IMG/VR virus record: IMGVR_UViG_3300038441_000780
Span: 1 to 30,893 of that record
Direction: 5' to 3' (one strand)
DNA length: 30,893 nucleotides
Origin: a virus
Shown: positions 1 through 6,006 of the stretch, in pieces
Numbering within the stretch: position 1 is the stretch's first letter
How the letters are laid out: every line of letters begins with the position of its first letter
Notes under the pieces: model-generated
What the model saw: only the letters and a program-made list of their open reading frames with translations
The model's database searches: none
What the model was told of the DNA's origin: nothing
Program-made: the position numbers and the translations under genes

Positions 1-172
1 TTCTGCCGTATTCATATATGGATTTATACCCGAAAAACTGGTATATCCTGGAGGCGATCTTATCGTAATCGTTCTTACGAATAGATTTATCCAGCAAGCC
101 CATTTGCTTCAGGCCCGGCACGTCGAAATTCTGCTCGATGAACATTTTTAGCTTTAGTTGTTCGTAAGTCAT
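1..172 (-). CDS. Hypothetical protein, C-terminus cut by window edge
   Basis: An open frame begins with ATG at 172 and runs off the left edge (57 codons visible, beginning MTYEQLKLKMFIEQNFDV). It starts one base after the TGA of the preceding gene (junction TGATATG), the same tight packing seen at other gene borders on this strand. The visible part is rich in charged residues with no motif I recognise; function unknown. The open frame and the packing make it a likely real gene. Confidence 0.65.
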   Translation of the reverse strand, partial: MTYEQLKLKMFIEQNFDVPGLKQMGLLDKSIRKNDYDKIASRIYQFFGYKSIYEYGR

Positions 173-173
173 A

Positions 174-356
174 TCAATCTTGTTTATCGGGGTTGTTCAA
201 TTCCTTCAGGGCGATAACGGCGGTGTAGATTATCTCAATAAGCGAGTGATCTACAATGTATCCACGTTGAGAAAAAAATGCTTTAATAGCATCAATTCTT
301 TTACCTGTTATGGATTCCTGAATCTTATCGTCTAATTGGTCTTGCGTGATGTTCAT
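174..356 (-). CDS. Small hypothetical protein (60 aa)
   Basis: A 60-residue acidic soluble protein with a probable helical N-terminus (MNITQDQLDDKIQESITGKR) and a hydrophobic helix around residues 38-52. No signal peptide or known domain. It lies between the HTH-protein gene upstream (43-base gap) and the truncated gene that starts one base after its stop, so all three are probably co-transcribed. Function not recognised. Confidence 0.6.
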   Translation of the reverse strand: MNITQDQLDDKIQESITGKRIDAIKAFFSQRGYIVDHSLIEIIYTAVIALKELNNPDKQD

Positions 357-398
357 GTGGTTGTTTTAAGTGGTTAGTGTTTTCAAAATATTTACATA

Positions 399-1136
399 CT
401 ATTTGAAATTTACGATCCTCCCTAAGTGGAATTTTACCCCTCCATTACATAAAGAGTAAGTACAATTATAAAAGGGCCGATTTTGTTCAGCAAAAGCTAT
501 TTTAGCCTGCGTAGATCCTTTTACTTCATAAAATGATTGCTGATACTCGTAAGTCACTTTATTAAGCTGTAAAAGCCTATAAAGGGCCTTATTCGCTGTT
601 GCATGAGACATTCCTATTACTTTAGCTATTGACCTGGAAGAAGTGCGAACCTCTTTAACACCGAATGCACGAAACGAAGCGCGGTTTTTAACCCACGATA
701 ATGCTTTGGAGGCTCGCAACCCCTTTGCTTTAACTCCGCTTTCAAATAGACAGTCACCCGTTATTAAAAAGTCTTGATTCTTCAGATTGTTATATGCTAC
801 CGCTGCTCGAATGTTTTCTTTTGTTTCTTGTAGGTTTTTGCCCCTGGTGATAGAAATATATCTACCACTTTCACCAAAGAGCATGGTGAATACTGTCTTA
901 TAAGAAGCAACGCAATAATTGCCGCCTCCATCGATTCGAATGAAACCTTTTTTCTGGCACTCATTGAAGTACTTTATGTAAGTATTAATAGACATCCCGC
1001 ATTCCCTAGCCACTACGTGGTTTTTAGTCCTATGCCAAATGCATGAGGATATAAACCTACGCTTGACTAAAATAATAAATGCTAATATATCTATGGATGA
1101 TTTCAATGCAGCGCCGCCAGCAACGAGCCGGCCCAT
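399..1136 (-). CDS. Putative DNA-binding protein with two helix-turn-helix regions
   Basis: The 245-aa product has two probable winged-helix segments. The first spans about residues 39-69 (VVARECGMSINTYIKYF then GFIRID), the second about 167-198 (SIAKVIGMSHATANKALYRL then VTYEY). Both have the helix-turn-helix pattern followed by a short strand typical of wHTH proteins. The C-terminus holds two cysteines (NCTYSLC). A role as phage transcription regulator or replication initiator is inferred from the fold only. It is the first sizeable gene after the hairpin-rich region and tRNA, and would be expressed by transcription coming through them. The ATG at 1136 is the first in frame. Confidence 0.6.
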   Translation of the reverse strand: MGRLVAGGAALKSSIDILAFIILVKRRFISSCIWHRTKNHVVARECGMSINTYIKYFNECQKKGFIRIDGGGNYCVASYKTVFTMLFGESGRYISITRGKNLQETKENIRAAVAYNNLKNQDFLITGDCLFESGVKAKGLRASKALSWVKNRASFRAFGVKEVRTSSRSIAKVIGMSHATANKALYRLLQLNKVTYEYQQSFYEVKGSTQAKIAFAEQNRPFYNCTYSLCNGGVKFHLGRIVNFK

Positions 1137-1139
1137 GAA

Positions 1140-1800
1140 AGTAGAAACTAATCTTTAAACACTCGAGTGTTAGCGCTATTTGTCGGGCTTGTCCCGACTA
1201 CCATTGTATTTGTAAGCTCCCATCAAGGCTACTGCATACCTGTAGAATGGAACCGGCATGCTAAGTTTCAACCATTCTCGTGGTTCCTACACGATTTGAA
1301 CGTGTGACCTTCAAATTATGAGTTTGCTGCTCTACCAACTGAGCTAAGGAACCAATCCGGGCCTTTCACCCGACCGATCGGCTAACCATTCGGCTCCGAC
1401 TAACGGTTTTTTTGCTGATCCGCTTACAGCTTTAAAATGCCTGCGTCCAGGCGGCGTACTTTTTAACGTGGCTTTCCGCCTTCCTCCCACATAATTTTTA
1501 AACTACTCCGCCCATTTCCAGCTGGGATAAGCTATATGAAGATCCCGTTACTCTATTCATATACTTCTGACTACACGAACAAGTCGCTTACCTCTCCAAT
1601 GAACGCCGCTACTGGAATAGCTGTAATAATTGACAGTGTTTAGTTTTAGTTACAATGGGAGCGACCCCGTCACTGACGTTTTTACACCTCTGGCTATATC
1701 AATTTAGCAGCTTTCTGTCTATTACCGTCCATCTTCAAGCAGAGTAGTATCAGGGCCGCGATTTCCACTCGCATAGCGTTGTACGTTCGCGGGTAACCTG
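1140..1800 (-). ncRNA. Candidate large structured RNA enclosing a tRNA (GOLLD/ROOL-like by context)
   Basis: About 660 bases without a convincing gene on either strand, read as RNA on the minus strand. It contains many helices: 1800-1797/1754-1751 stacked on 1792-1787/1761-1756 and 1785-1782/1773-1770; 1674-1669/1665-1660; 1563-1556/1540-1533; 1526-1523/1514-1511; 1480-1476/1454-1450 competing with 1452-1448/1443-1439; 1250-1247/1223-1220 around 1245-1242/1232-1229; 1198-1193/1187-1182; and a 14-base palindrome at 1158-1171. G+C is higher than in flanking genes (33/60 in 1741-1800 and 30/60 in 1441-1500, against 18/60 in 2221-2280). Established knowledge: giant phage RNAs GOLLD and ROOL lie beside or around tRNA genes. 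Membership in either is inference; I cannot match their consensus by eye. Ends are approximate. Confidence 0.45.
1281..1353 (-). tRNA. tRNA with CAT anticodon (Met or Ile2)
   Basis: A complete 73-nt cloverleaf: acceptor GGTTCCT/AGGAACC, D arm GCTC-AGTTGGTA-GAGC, anticodon loop CTCATAA, variable AGGTC, T arm ACACG-TTCAAAT-CGTGT, discriminator A. The anticodon stem GCAAA/TTTGA has a G-A mismatch at its outer pair. CCA is not encoded. Anticodon CAT means elongator Met, or Ile2 if the C is modified to lysidine; the sequence alone does not decide. It sits inside a hairpin-rich non-coding stretch. Upstream bases 1390-1399 can also pair with its 5' acceptor strand. Confidence 0.93.
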
Positions 1801-1806
1801 AATTAT

Positions 1807-1929
1807 TTATAAAAATCTTAATCCATAACCTTTACATTGATTCTTTCTAAGGAATTCAATGCATTCTTTATACGATCCTTTAAACATCTGAACTTCTGGA
1901 ATTGTTTTACTATAAACCTCGTATTCCAT
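1807..1929 (-). CDS. Small protein (40 aa)
   Basis: ATG at 1929, TAA at 1807-1809, encoding a 40-residue peptide beginning MEYEVYSKTIPEVQ and containing SYKECIEFLRKNQCKGYG. Composition (alternating charged and aromatic residues, one amphipathic helix) looks like real coding and resembles the short strand-helix-strand proteins common in phage early regions. It sits between two hairpin-rich stretches and ends a few bases before the first stacked helix of the candidate structured RNA. Function unknown; no homologue named. Confidence 0.5.
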   Translation of the reverse strand: MEYEVYSKTIPEVQMFKGSYKECIEFLRKNQCKGYGLRFL

Positions 1930-1948
1930 AAAATGAAGTTAAGAAATT

Positions 1949-2025
1949 GTGCGAGTTCCCGTACATCGCACTACCTACAGAAGGCTGTCGGAGCCTTAAC
2001 TAATAGTAAACGGCCGTTTTCTCCG
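1949..2025 (-). other. Hairpin-rich leader segment
   Basis: In minus-strand RNA this short gap contains a perfect 6-bp stem GTGCGA/TCGCAC (1971-1966/1954-1949, 11-nt loop), a 12-base palindrome AAACGGCCGTTT (2019-2008), and two competing 5-bp stems CGGAG/CTCCG (2025-2021/1993-1989) and AAGGC/GCCTT (1997-1993/1985-1981). It lies between the terminator at 2060-2096 and the 40-aa gene, so it may be the 5' portion of the structured region or a leader. Function unknown. Confidence 0.35.
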
Positions 2026-2057
2026 ATCATTGAAGTATTGTCATGAAACGAGTTAAA

Positions 2058-2141
2058 AAGAAAAACCCGCCGTATCGTGCAACTGAACAGGCGGGTGTTG
2101 TTTCTATCCATTTCTGGAAATATCTTTATTGTTCAGTTGCA
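2058..2141 (-). ncRNA. Candidate small RNA or attenuator leader
   Basis: From the promoter at 2145-2174 a transcript would start near 2141 and reach the terminator about 80 nt later. Its 5' end GTGCAACTGAACA (2142-2130) is the exact complement of TGTTCAGTTGCAC in the terminator loop (2089-2077). Between them is a small UCCA-GAAA-UGGA hairpin (2116-2105). Only 5 nt join the loop segment to the terminator 3' arm, too few to bridge a 13-bp helix, so the long helix and the full terminator are probably mutually exclusive, as in an attenuator. Regulation of the downstream tRNA, structured RNA and HTH gene is inference. Confidence 0.45.
2060..2096 (-). terminator. Intrinsic terminator with long loop
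   Basis: Minus-strand RNA forms ACCCGCC (2096-2090) / GGCGGGT (2071-2065) followed by a T-rich tract (TTTTTCTTTTT, starting within the arm's last T). It would end transcripts of the early operon 5054-2159 and of the promoter at 2145. The 18-nt loop contains a 13-nt segment (2089-2077) perfectly complementary to an upstream segment (2142-2130), which could compete with termination. Confidence 0.75.
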
Positions 2142-2144
2142 CAA

Positions 2145-2174
2145 CAAACATACAACATTTACTCCAAATCCAAA
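2145..2174 (-). promoter_or_regulatory. Bacteroidota-type promoter
   Basis: The minus strand has TATGTTTG at 2152-2145, a full match to the -7 element TAnnTTTG, with TTTG at 2174-2171, 18 bases upstream. Predicted start near 2141. It overlaps the end of the 76-aa gene and points at the attenuator-like leader. Confidence 0.55.
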
Positions 2175-2389
2175 AGTTTTTTCTCACTTTCTTTTAAAAT
2201 AATTTTTATGGCTTGCTGAATTTCTTCATAACAAAATTGGCTTGATGACAAAAACTGCGTCATTGTCATATTACTATCAACATATTTACATAGATAATAC
2301 GCCGCATGCACCATCATCATTTTCTTAACCGGCCCAGCGTTCTCGCCCAGGAGCAGGCCGTACATATCGATAAAATTCTGTGTTGTCAT
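2159..2389 (-). CDS. Hypothetical protein (76 aa)
   Basis: A helical 76-residue protein with a methionine-rich stretch (KKMMMVHAAYYLCKYVD) and an acidic/lysine-rich C-terminus. It begins one base after the stop of the 140-aa gene (junction TAATATG), so it belongs to the same operon, of which it is the last gene before the terminator at 2060-2096. No domain recognised; helices suggest a small soluble or DNA-associated factor, but this is not established. Confidence 0.6.
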   Translation of the reverse strand: MTTQNFIDMYGLLLGENAGPVKKMMMVHAAYYLCKYVDSNMTMTQFLSSSQFCYEEIQQAIKIILKESEKKLLDLE

Positions 2390-2390
2390 A

Positions 2391-2813
2391 TTAACGTTTT
2401 TTGTACATTAAGCAGTTGTTGGCCTTGCAGGTTGATATTGTAAGTTCGTTTCGATGTGACATATTTACGATCGCCCATTTCGTAAAACTATGTTCTATAC
2501 CAAATTCCGTCTGAATATCCGAAGCGATTTCAATTGCAGTTTTAAACTTATCAAGCTTTGAAACATACTGATGTATTTTAATGTATTCATCGCCCCTCCA
2601 ATTTGTCGGCTTTTTAAAATCTGATGCTGCGTAATTAATCTCATCGCTTTCAACTACGCGCCATATTGCACTAACAATTTCCCCCACGTGATTTTTTTCA
2701 GCATATACGAGATCCTTTATAAGCGGATGCGTGATCTTGTCACATCTATTTTTAATATGGTTGGATACATACATTTCAGCGTCCAATAGCGTATCGAATA
2801 AATGTAGGCTCAT
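2391..2813 (-). CDS. Hypothetical protein (140 aa)
   Basis: The 140-aa product is mostly helical, with a conserved-looking segment IVSAIWRVVESDEINYAA near residues 46-63 and a C-terminus carrying two cysteines (STCKANNCLMYKKR). No signal peptide or membrane segment. The ATG at 2813 lies one base after a TAA at 2815-2817 that ends an open frame unconnected to any start codon, see the frameshift entry. Early operon member; function unknown. Confidence 0.6.
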   Translation of the reverse strand: MSLHLFDTLLDAEMYVSNHIKNRCDKITHPLIKDLVYAEKNHVGEIVSAIWRVVESDEINYAASDFKKPTNWRGDEYIKIHQYVSKLDKFKTAIEIASDIQTEFGIEHSFTKWAIVNMSHRNELTISTCKANNCLMYKKR

Positions 2814-2814
2814 A

Positions 2815-3197
2815 TTATGGTTTTTTGAAGGTGATGGGGAAAGTGCCGATATATGTTTCTAATTTATCTGCTTTTAGTGCTGTTTCTTTCTTAGCGTAAC
2901 CAACTGATGTACCAACTTCAAAGGAAATTGAATCATTGACTTAACATGAATTACTTCATCAACTATTCTTCCATCCATCGTTATAACCTTCTCACCATTA
3001 AGCGCCCGCTCCAAATCAAACGGCTCCGGCTTTGGATCGCCATGTTCTAGGATCTCACAGTCATATGACATGATAGTTCCGCCAATACCAATTACATCAT
3101 AATTACCATGGTTATTCAATTTACATGATAATATTGATCCTATTTGATCTTTGTACCAAAAATCATTTTCTGTACATTTAACGATTCTCACTTTCAT
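2815..3197 (-). pseudogene. SH3-like phage protein, apparently frameshifted near its C-terminus
   Basis: The uninterrupted frame 3197-2874 gives 107 aa: an N-terminal small beta domain (MKVRIVKCTENDFWYKDQIG) and FDLERALNGEKVITMDGR, a pattern seen in many phage early proteins. Its last residues (LVTLRKKQH) look unlike coding. From 2940 to a TAA at 2815-2817 another frame is open (KKETALKADKLETYIGTFP), lacks any ATG, GTG or TTG start, and ends one base before the next gene in the TAATATG arrangement used elsewhere on this strand. A single indel near 2940-2945 would join the two into one protein of about 125 aa. It could be a real lesion, a sequencing error, or less likely recoding. Confidence 0.5.
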
Positions 3198-3388
3198 TTT
3201 GCTTCTTTTAAAGTGTCAAGAATAAAGTTTGCTATTTGTTCAAGTTCTTTATGATTGCAGTTAAAATATACATCCTCTGGGAAATCTCCTTTAGCATCTG
3301 TTATGAAATGAATTTGTGACAAATCATCTGTAAGATAAATTTCGAACACTCCATTATCATCTTCTAATAACAAGCTTTTTCTATTCAT
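3194..3388 (-). CDS. Hypothetical protein (64 aa)
   Basis: A small acidic protein with predicted strands followed by one C-terminal helix (KELEQIANFILDTLKEAK). Its TGA overlaps the ATG of the downstream gene (ATGA), indicating translational coupling. No recognised domain. Confidence 0.6.
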   Translation of the reverse strand: MNRKSLLLEDDNGVFEIYLTDDLSQIHFITDAKGDFPEDVYFNCNHKELEQIANFILDTLKEAK

Positions 3389-3397
3389 AAAAATTAT

Positions 3398-3736
3398 TTA
3401 AAAGTTAGGAATGTAGGCCAATTTTTTTATGGAATAAACGGGATTTTCAAAATTTATAATATGCCAATCTCCGTAAACGAAGTTATACCACGCTAATTGA
3501 ATACCATGTGATTCTGTTTGAACTAATACTAAATCTGTTAAATGCGGTTCGTCTGTTGATTCAGGAGGCAATTCATTCTTTGGATCAAACCACTTAGGGC
3601 GGTTGGCTTCCCATTCTGCACCGTACACAAAATAGTCTTCTAATAATCCAGGCGGAACCCAATCGTCCCCTCTATACACTATGTCATCACTTCTAAATCT
3701 TACCGCCGCTTCTTCTCTTAGCTGTTGAATGTTCAT
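3398..3736 (-). CDS. DUF551-like phage protein (112 aa)
   Basis: An N-terminal helix is followed by a region resembling DUF551-type small phage proteins: KWFDPKNELPPES, then DLVLVQTESHGIQLAWYNF and GDWHIINF, i.e. W..LP...VLV......A.Y....W. This family occurs in early regions of many phages and has no established function. Assignment rests on the spacing of these residues only. Early operon member between small unknown genes. Confidence 0.55.
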   Translation of the reverse strand: MNIQQLREEAAVRFRSDDIVYRGDDWVPPGLLEDYFVYGAEWEANRPKWFDPKNELPPESTDEPHLTDLVLVQTESHGIQLAWYNFVYGDWHIINFENPVYSIKKLAYIPNF

Positions 3737-3738
3737 AA

Positions 3739-4086
3739 TTAAGATATTAAATAGTTCATGAATTTTAATTGCAGCTTCATTTTTGTAATCCCCTCCTTTC
3801 TGTCATAATCCTTTACTTTCTTGCTCATTTCCGGGTTCTTATCGCTCCTATCAAGATCATACGGCGTCAAGTCAATTAACCTATCAATCCTATCTTTAGT
3901 CTGTGATATGGAAAGTTTCAAATAATCAGTGTTGGGTTCATTTATTAGATAATTTTCGGCCAATTGAATAAATTGAATTCGCTTCTTTATTCTTGATATC
4001 TTTGATTTTTCAGTTATGACGCAAAGTTGTTTTGCTTCCTCACGAAGATTGTTTATCTCCATTTTCACATCCATTAGTGTTTTCAT
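3739..4086 (-). CDS. Hypothetical coiled-coil protein (115 aa)
   Basis: Lysine-rich, mostly helical 115-aa protein, with a likely coiled coil in residues 5-50 (EINNLREEAKQLCVITEK onward) and a second helix near the C-terminus. Start at 4086 overlaps the end of the 273-aa gene by 47 bases; Met5 or Met9 would reduce the overlap. No domain recognised. Confidence 0.55.
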   Translation of the reverse strand: MKTLMDVKMEINNLREEAKQLCVITEKSKISRIKKRIQFIQLAENYLINEPNTDYLKLSISQTKDRIDRLIDLTPYDLDRSDKNPEMSKKVKDYDRKEGITKMKLQLKFMNYLIS

Positions 4087-4861
4087 TCTTTTCGTTTTGA
4101 AGTTTAAGTAATAGTTGTTTTACATGAATTGTTTTAACACGGGTGGAAATGTAACGCTGAACCTTTCTATCTTTACGCCAATCGATGCATTTAAGACGTT
4201 CTATTTCGGCTTTATCTTGTGGCGTTTGTGGATATTTCCGCTGTAGTATTGCCAATTCCTCTACTCGGGCCTGATTAACTAATTCTTCATTGATCTCAAT
4301 ATTCCCATTACGTTTTAGCCAGTCGTAAAAGCATGTCCAAGGCGTCCACTCGTAGAAGGCGTTATCTGGATCAAAGTTTTCGATGAGATTTTCCCATTCA
4401 TCCGTCCAATCTTCTTCTCCTCGTGGAAGAGAATCTAATACGTCTGAAATTATCGTCACAGGCTTAAACCCCTTAACTTTCATCAATGCCCATTCTCGGT
4501 AAGCGTGGAAAATACGCCCGAAATATTCACAACTAAAATTCTCGTAACACTTCACATCCGCTAACTCCAATTGCCCGGCGTAAGCGGATTCAAAAGCCAC
4601 ACGAATTTCCTCAATCCGGTGTGTTCCGTATTCCTGGCGAATCCAGTTTATGAGAACCTGTTTTTCCTCGTCAACTGGCATGTTATGAGCGCGAATACCT
4701 GACATGAGCATAGCAAGGCGTAGCTTCTCCTTTATATCCTCATCGCTGCAAAATCGTATTTGTCGGCTTTGCAACGCATCCGCTACTCCCCATTCACCAC
4801 CCTTTGAGGGCGTCAAGTCTTGATTGTGATGTTCCTGTTTTGCCGGCTTGTTGTCCTCCAT
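4040..4861 (-). CDS. Putative replication-associated protein (273 aa)
   Basis: The core (DEDIKEKLRLAMLMSGIRAH, then VLINWIRQEYGTHRIEEIRV and VKCYENFSCEYFGRIFHAYR) matches my memory of a protein repeatedly found in Bacteroidota phage replication modules; a function in loading or organising replication is inference. The C-terminus is lysine/asparagine-rich. I chose ATG 4861 (MEDNKPAKQ): the frame extends further only to a TTG at 4918, which would overlap the upstream gene by 125 bases. With 4861 the overlap is 68 bases. Confidence 0.55.
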   Translation of the reverse strand: MEDNKPAKQEHHNQDLTPSKGGEWGVADALQSRQIRFCSDEDIKEKLRLAMLMSGIRAHNMPVDEEKQVLINWIRQEYGTHRIEEIRVAFESAYAGQLELADVKCYENFSCEYFGRIFHAYREWALMKVKGFKPVTIISDVLDSLPRGEEDWTDEWENLIENFDPDNAFYEWTPWTCFYDWLKRNGNIEINEELVNQARVEELAILQRKYPQTPQDKAEIERLKCIDWRKDRKVQRYISTRVKTIHVKQLLLKLQNEKNENTNGCENGDKQSS

Positions 4862-5054
4862 TGTTGTAATTTTTAGGTTCAAAAAGACCTTGCCATCCAT
4901 TTCTAATAGAAGTCTCAATAATTTGCTCCCTTATATCTTCTGGATATTTGCAAAGCCATTTCATGGCAGCTTCTTTAGACATCTCTGATTTATAAGGCTT
5001 CTTTATCTGTTTCCGATAGTCAATCCATCGAAACCATGCTTCCGTCCATGCCAT
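4794..5054 (-). CDS. Small protein with replication-protein C-terminal motif (86 aa)
   Basis: Starts MAWTEAWFRWIDYRKQIKKP and has EQIIETSIRNGWQGLFEPK in the middle, a signature I know from the C-terminal ends of Bacteroidota phage replication initiators (helix then NGWQGLF). It is the first gene of the leftward early operon. The frame extends to a TTG at 5099, but the operator (5078-5091) and the -7 element (5070-5077) lie within that extension, so ATG 5054, about 10 bases after the predicted transcription start, is the better start. Confidence 0.65.
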   Translation of the reverse strand: MAWTEAWFRWIDYRKQIKKPYKSEMSKEAAMKWLCKYPEDIREQIIETSIRNGWQGLFEPKNYNNGGQQAGKTGTSQSRLDALKGW

Positions 5055-5069
5055 AAGTTTATTTTTAAG

Positions 5070-5100
5070 CAATGTTAGGCGATATTTCGCAATAAACAAA
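5070..5100 (-). promoter_or_regulatory. Leftward early promoter
   Basis: TTTG (5100-5097), 19 bases, then TAACATTG (5077-5070): one mismatch from the Bacteroidota consensus. An operator-like TGCGAAATATCGCC (minus strand, 5091-5078) fills the spacer. Predicted start about 5064, ten bases before ATG 5054. Confidence 0.65.
5078..5091 (-). promoter_or_regulatory. Operator-like site 1
   Basis: TGCGAAATATCGCC on the minus strand, sharing 11 of 14 positions with the site at 5362-5375. It lies between the -33 and -7 elements of the leftward promoter, where a bound repressor would block RNA polymerase. Confidence 0.5.
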
Positions 5101-5105
5101 ATTTA

Positions 5106-5138
5106 TTTGCGAAAGTTGGCATTTTATTTTTACCTTAG
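5106..5138 (+). promoter_or_regulatory. Rightward promoter before HTH gene
   Basis: TTTG (5106-5109), 21 bases, TACCTTAG (5131-5138; one mismatch to TAnnTTTG). The predicted start near 5143 leaves only a few bases before ATG 5147, so the transcript may be nearly leaderless or translation may begin at a later Met (5153 or 5180). Confidence 0.5.
5108..5121 (+). promoter_or_regulatory. Operator-like site 2
   Basis: TGCGAAAGTTGGCA, 12 of 14 positions identical to the site at 5362-5375. It overlaps the -33 element of the promoter at 5106-5138. Confidence 0.5.
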
Positions 5139-5146
5139 CATAAAAT

Positions 5147-5347
5147 ATGAATATGAAAATAGCAGACAAATACGTGACAATGCAGGAAATGGCGCAAATG
5201 CTTGGCGTACCGGCGCGTACTCTTAATGAATGGATGAAAAGGGGATTAGAGATAGAAGGGGTGAAATCATACGAAAAACTTTACCCGTACAGGTCTAGCC
5301 CTTATATGATCGTTCCTGACCAAAAATATTTTGAAAAAAGTTCGTGA
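5147..5347 (+). CDS. Small MerR/excisionase-like HTH protein (66 aa)
   Basis: Residues 10-33 (VTMQEMAQMLGVPARTLNEW and following) form the helix-turn-helix of the HTH_17/MerR-like family of small DNA-binding proteins, followed by a basic, aromatic C-terminal part. Such proteins act as excisionases or regulators in phages. It is the first gene of the rightward operon and is flanked by three operator-like sites, so it is the natural candidate for the regulator that binds them; this is inference. No integrase is visible here to support an excisionase role. Confidence 0.65.
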   Translation: MNMKIADKYVTMQEMAQMLGVPARTLNEWMKRGLEIEGVKSYEKLYPYRSSPYMIVPDQKYFEKSS

Positions 5348-5351
5348 TTTA

Positions 5352-5383
5352 TTTGGTAGATTGCGAAACTTCGCATATCTTTA
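5352..5383 (+). promoter_or_regulatory. Rightward early promoter for the recT operon
   Basis: TTTG (5352-5355), 20 bases, TATCTTTA (5376-5383; one mismatch in the last base of TAnnTTTG). Predicted start about 5388, ahead of ATG 5405. The operator-like palindrome lies in the spacer. Confidence 0.65.
5362..5375 (+). promoter_or_regulatory. Operator-like site 3 (best palindrome)
   Basis: TGCGAAACTTCGCA: perfect arms TGCGA/TCGCA with a 4-base centre, placed between -33 and -7 of the promoter at 5352-5383. Best-conserved of the three related sites. Confidence 0.55.
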
Positions 5384-5404
5384 CATCATCAAACAAAACA
5401 AGCC

Positions 5405-5617
5405 ATGAACGCACAAGAAATCCAATCCGTAAGAAATGAATACCACGCCGCCCCTAAAATGTCAGCCGGGAACACACATATCGCAGTGATCGTAGAAACC
5501 AAAATCAGCGCACGTAAGAAATGGGCGGGTGTGCAGTATTGGACGCCGGAAATGATCGCAGCAGCCGTGAGGATTAACGATGATCGTTCAGTATCTACAT
5601 ATATAGAAAATCTGTAA
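5405..5617 (+). CDS. Hypothetical protein (70 aa)
   Basis: A 70-residue protein with predicted strands flanking a basic stretch (VETKISARKKWAGVQYWTPE). First gene after the promoter at 5352-5383; a strong GC hairpin follows its stop. No family recognised. Confidence 0.6.
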   Translation: MNAQEIQSVRNEYHAAPKMSAGNTHIAVIVETKISARKKWAGVQYWTPEMIAAAVRINDDRSVSTYIENL

Positions 5618-5623
5618 TCACCC

Positions 5624-5639
5624 GGCCGGGCAACCGGCC
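5624..5639 (+). terminator. GC hairpin between early genes
   Basis: GGCCGG (5624-5629), GNRA-type tetraloop GCAA, CCGGCC (5634-5639). The bases after it are ACATATTTATCTT, without a clean T run, so it is more likely an RNA-stability or partial-termination hairpin than a full terminator. Confidence 0.4.
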
Positions 5640-5652
5640 ACATATTTATCTT

Positions 5653-6006
5653 ATGAACACAGCAAAACGCGAACGCATCATTAAGAACCTTTATGATCTG
5701 CAATGTTTGGATAGCTGGGAGGATGGCAGCGACTTCATTGAGTGCATTAAATCAGTTCTGTCAAATAATGGTTTTTCTTTTTATCCGCTGTATGTATTAA
5801 CCGAAAATAGAAAACTTGATGTTATAAGAGTTTATCAAGAGCTTGGATATAATGCAAGAAATGAAGATTTTGATGAAGATCAATGGATTTCTTTTTATAA
5901 TTCTTACAATTATTCAGAAGATGCTTTTTCGGATGAAACTAACTATAATTTAAGTTTTGAGCAATTTAATAATTTATGTTATAAATACATAGATTTCGGG
6001 TTATGA
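5653..6006 (+). CDS. Acidic hypothetical protein (117 aa)
   Basis: Strongly acidic and aromatic, especially residues 70-110 (many Asp, Glu, Tyr, Phe, Asn), with a helical N-terminus (AKRERIIKNLYDLQCLDSWE). Highly acidic small phage proteins sometimes mimic DNA, but there is no motif to support that here. Its TGA overlaps the ATG of the next gene (ATGA at 6003-6006). Confidence 0.6.
   Translation: MNTAKRERIIKNLYDLQCLDSWEDGSDFIECIKSVLSNNGFSFYPLYVLTENRKLDVIRVYQELGYNARNEDFDEDQWISFYNSYNYSEDAFSDETNYNLSFEQFNNLCYKYIDFGL

Noticed and set aside
1140-1800. Group I or group II intron
   Set aside because: The tRNA is intact and no flanking exon is split. I found no convincing P7-type core or domain V; a GGAGCC/GGTTCC pairing near the tRNA is too long and includes the tRNA acceptor.
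1837-2046. 69-codon open frame on the plus strand in the hairpin-rich region
   Set aside because: It crosses several inverted repeats and lies opposite a better small gene (1807-1929). Composition is cysteine- and phenylalanine-rich without a plausible protein pattern.
1971-2111. 46-codon minus-strand frame running through the terminator at 2060-2096
   Set aside because: The frame is open by chance through a structured RNA; its residues look random. It could be a leader peptide, but nothing beyond the open frame supports it.
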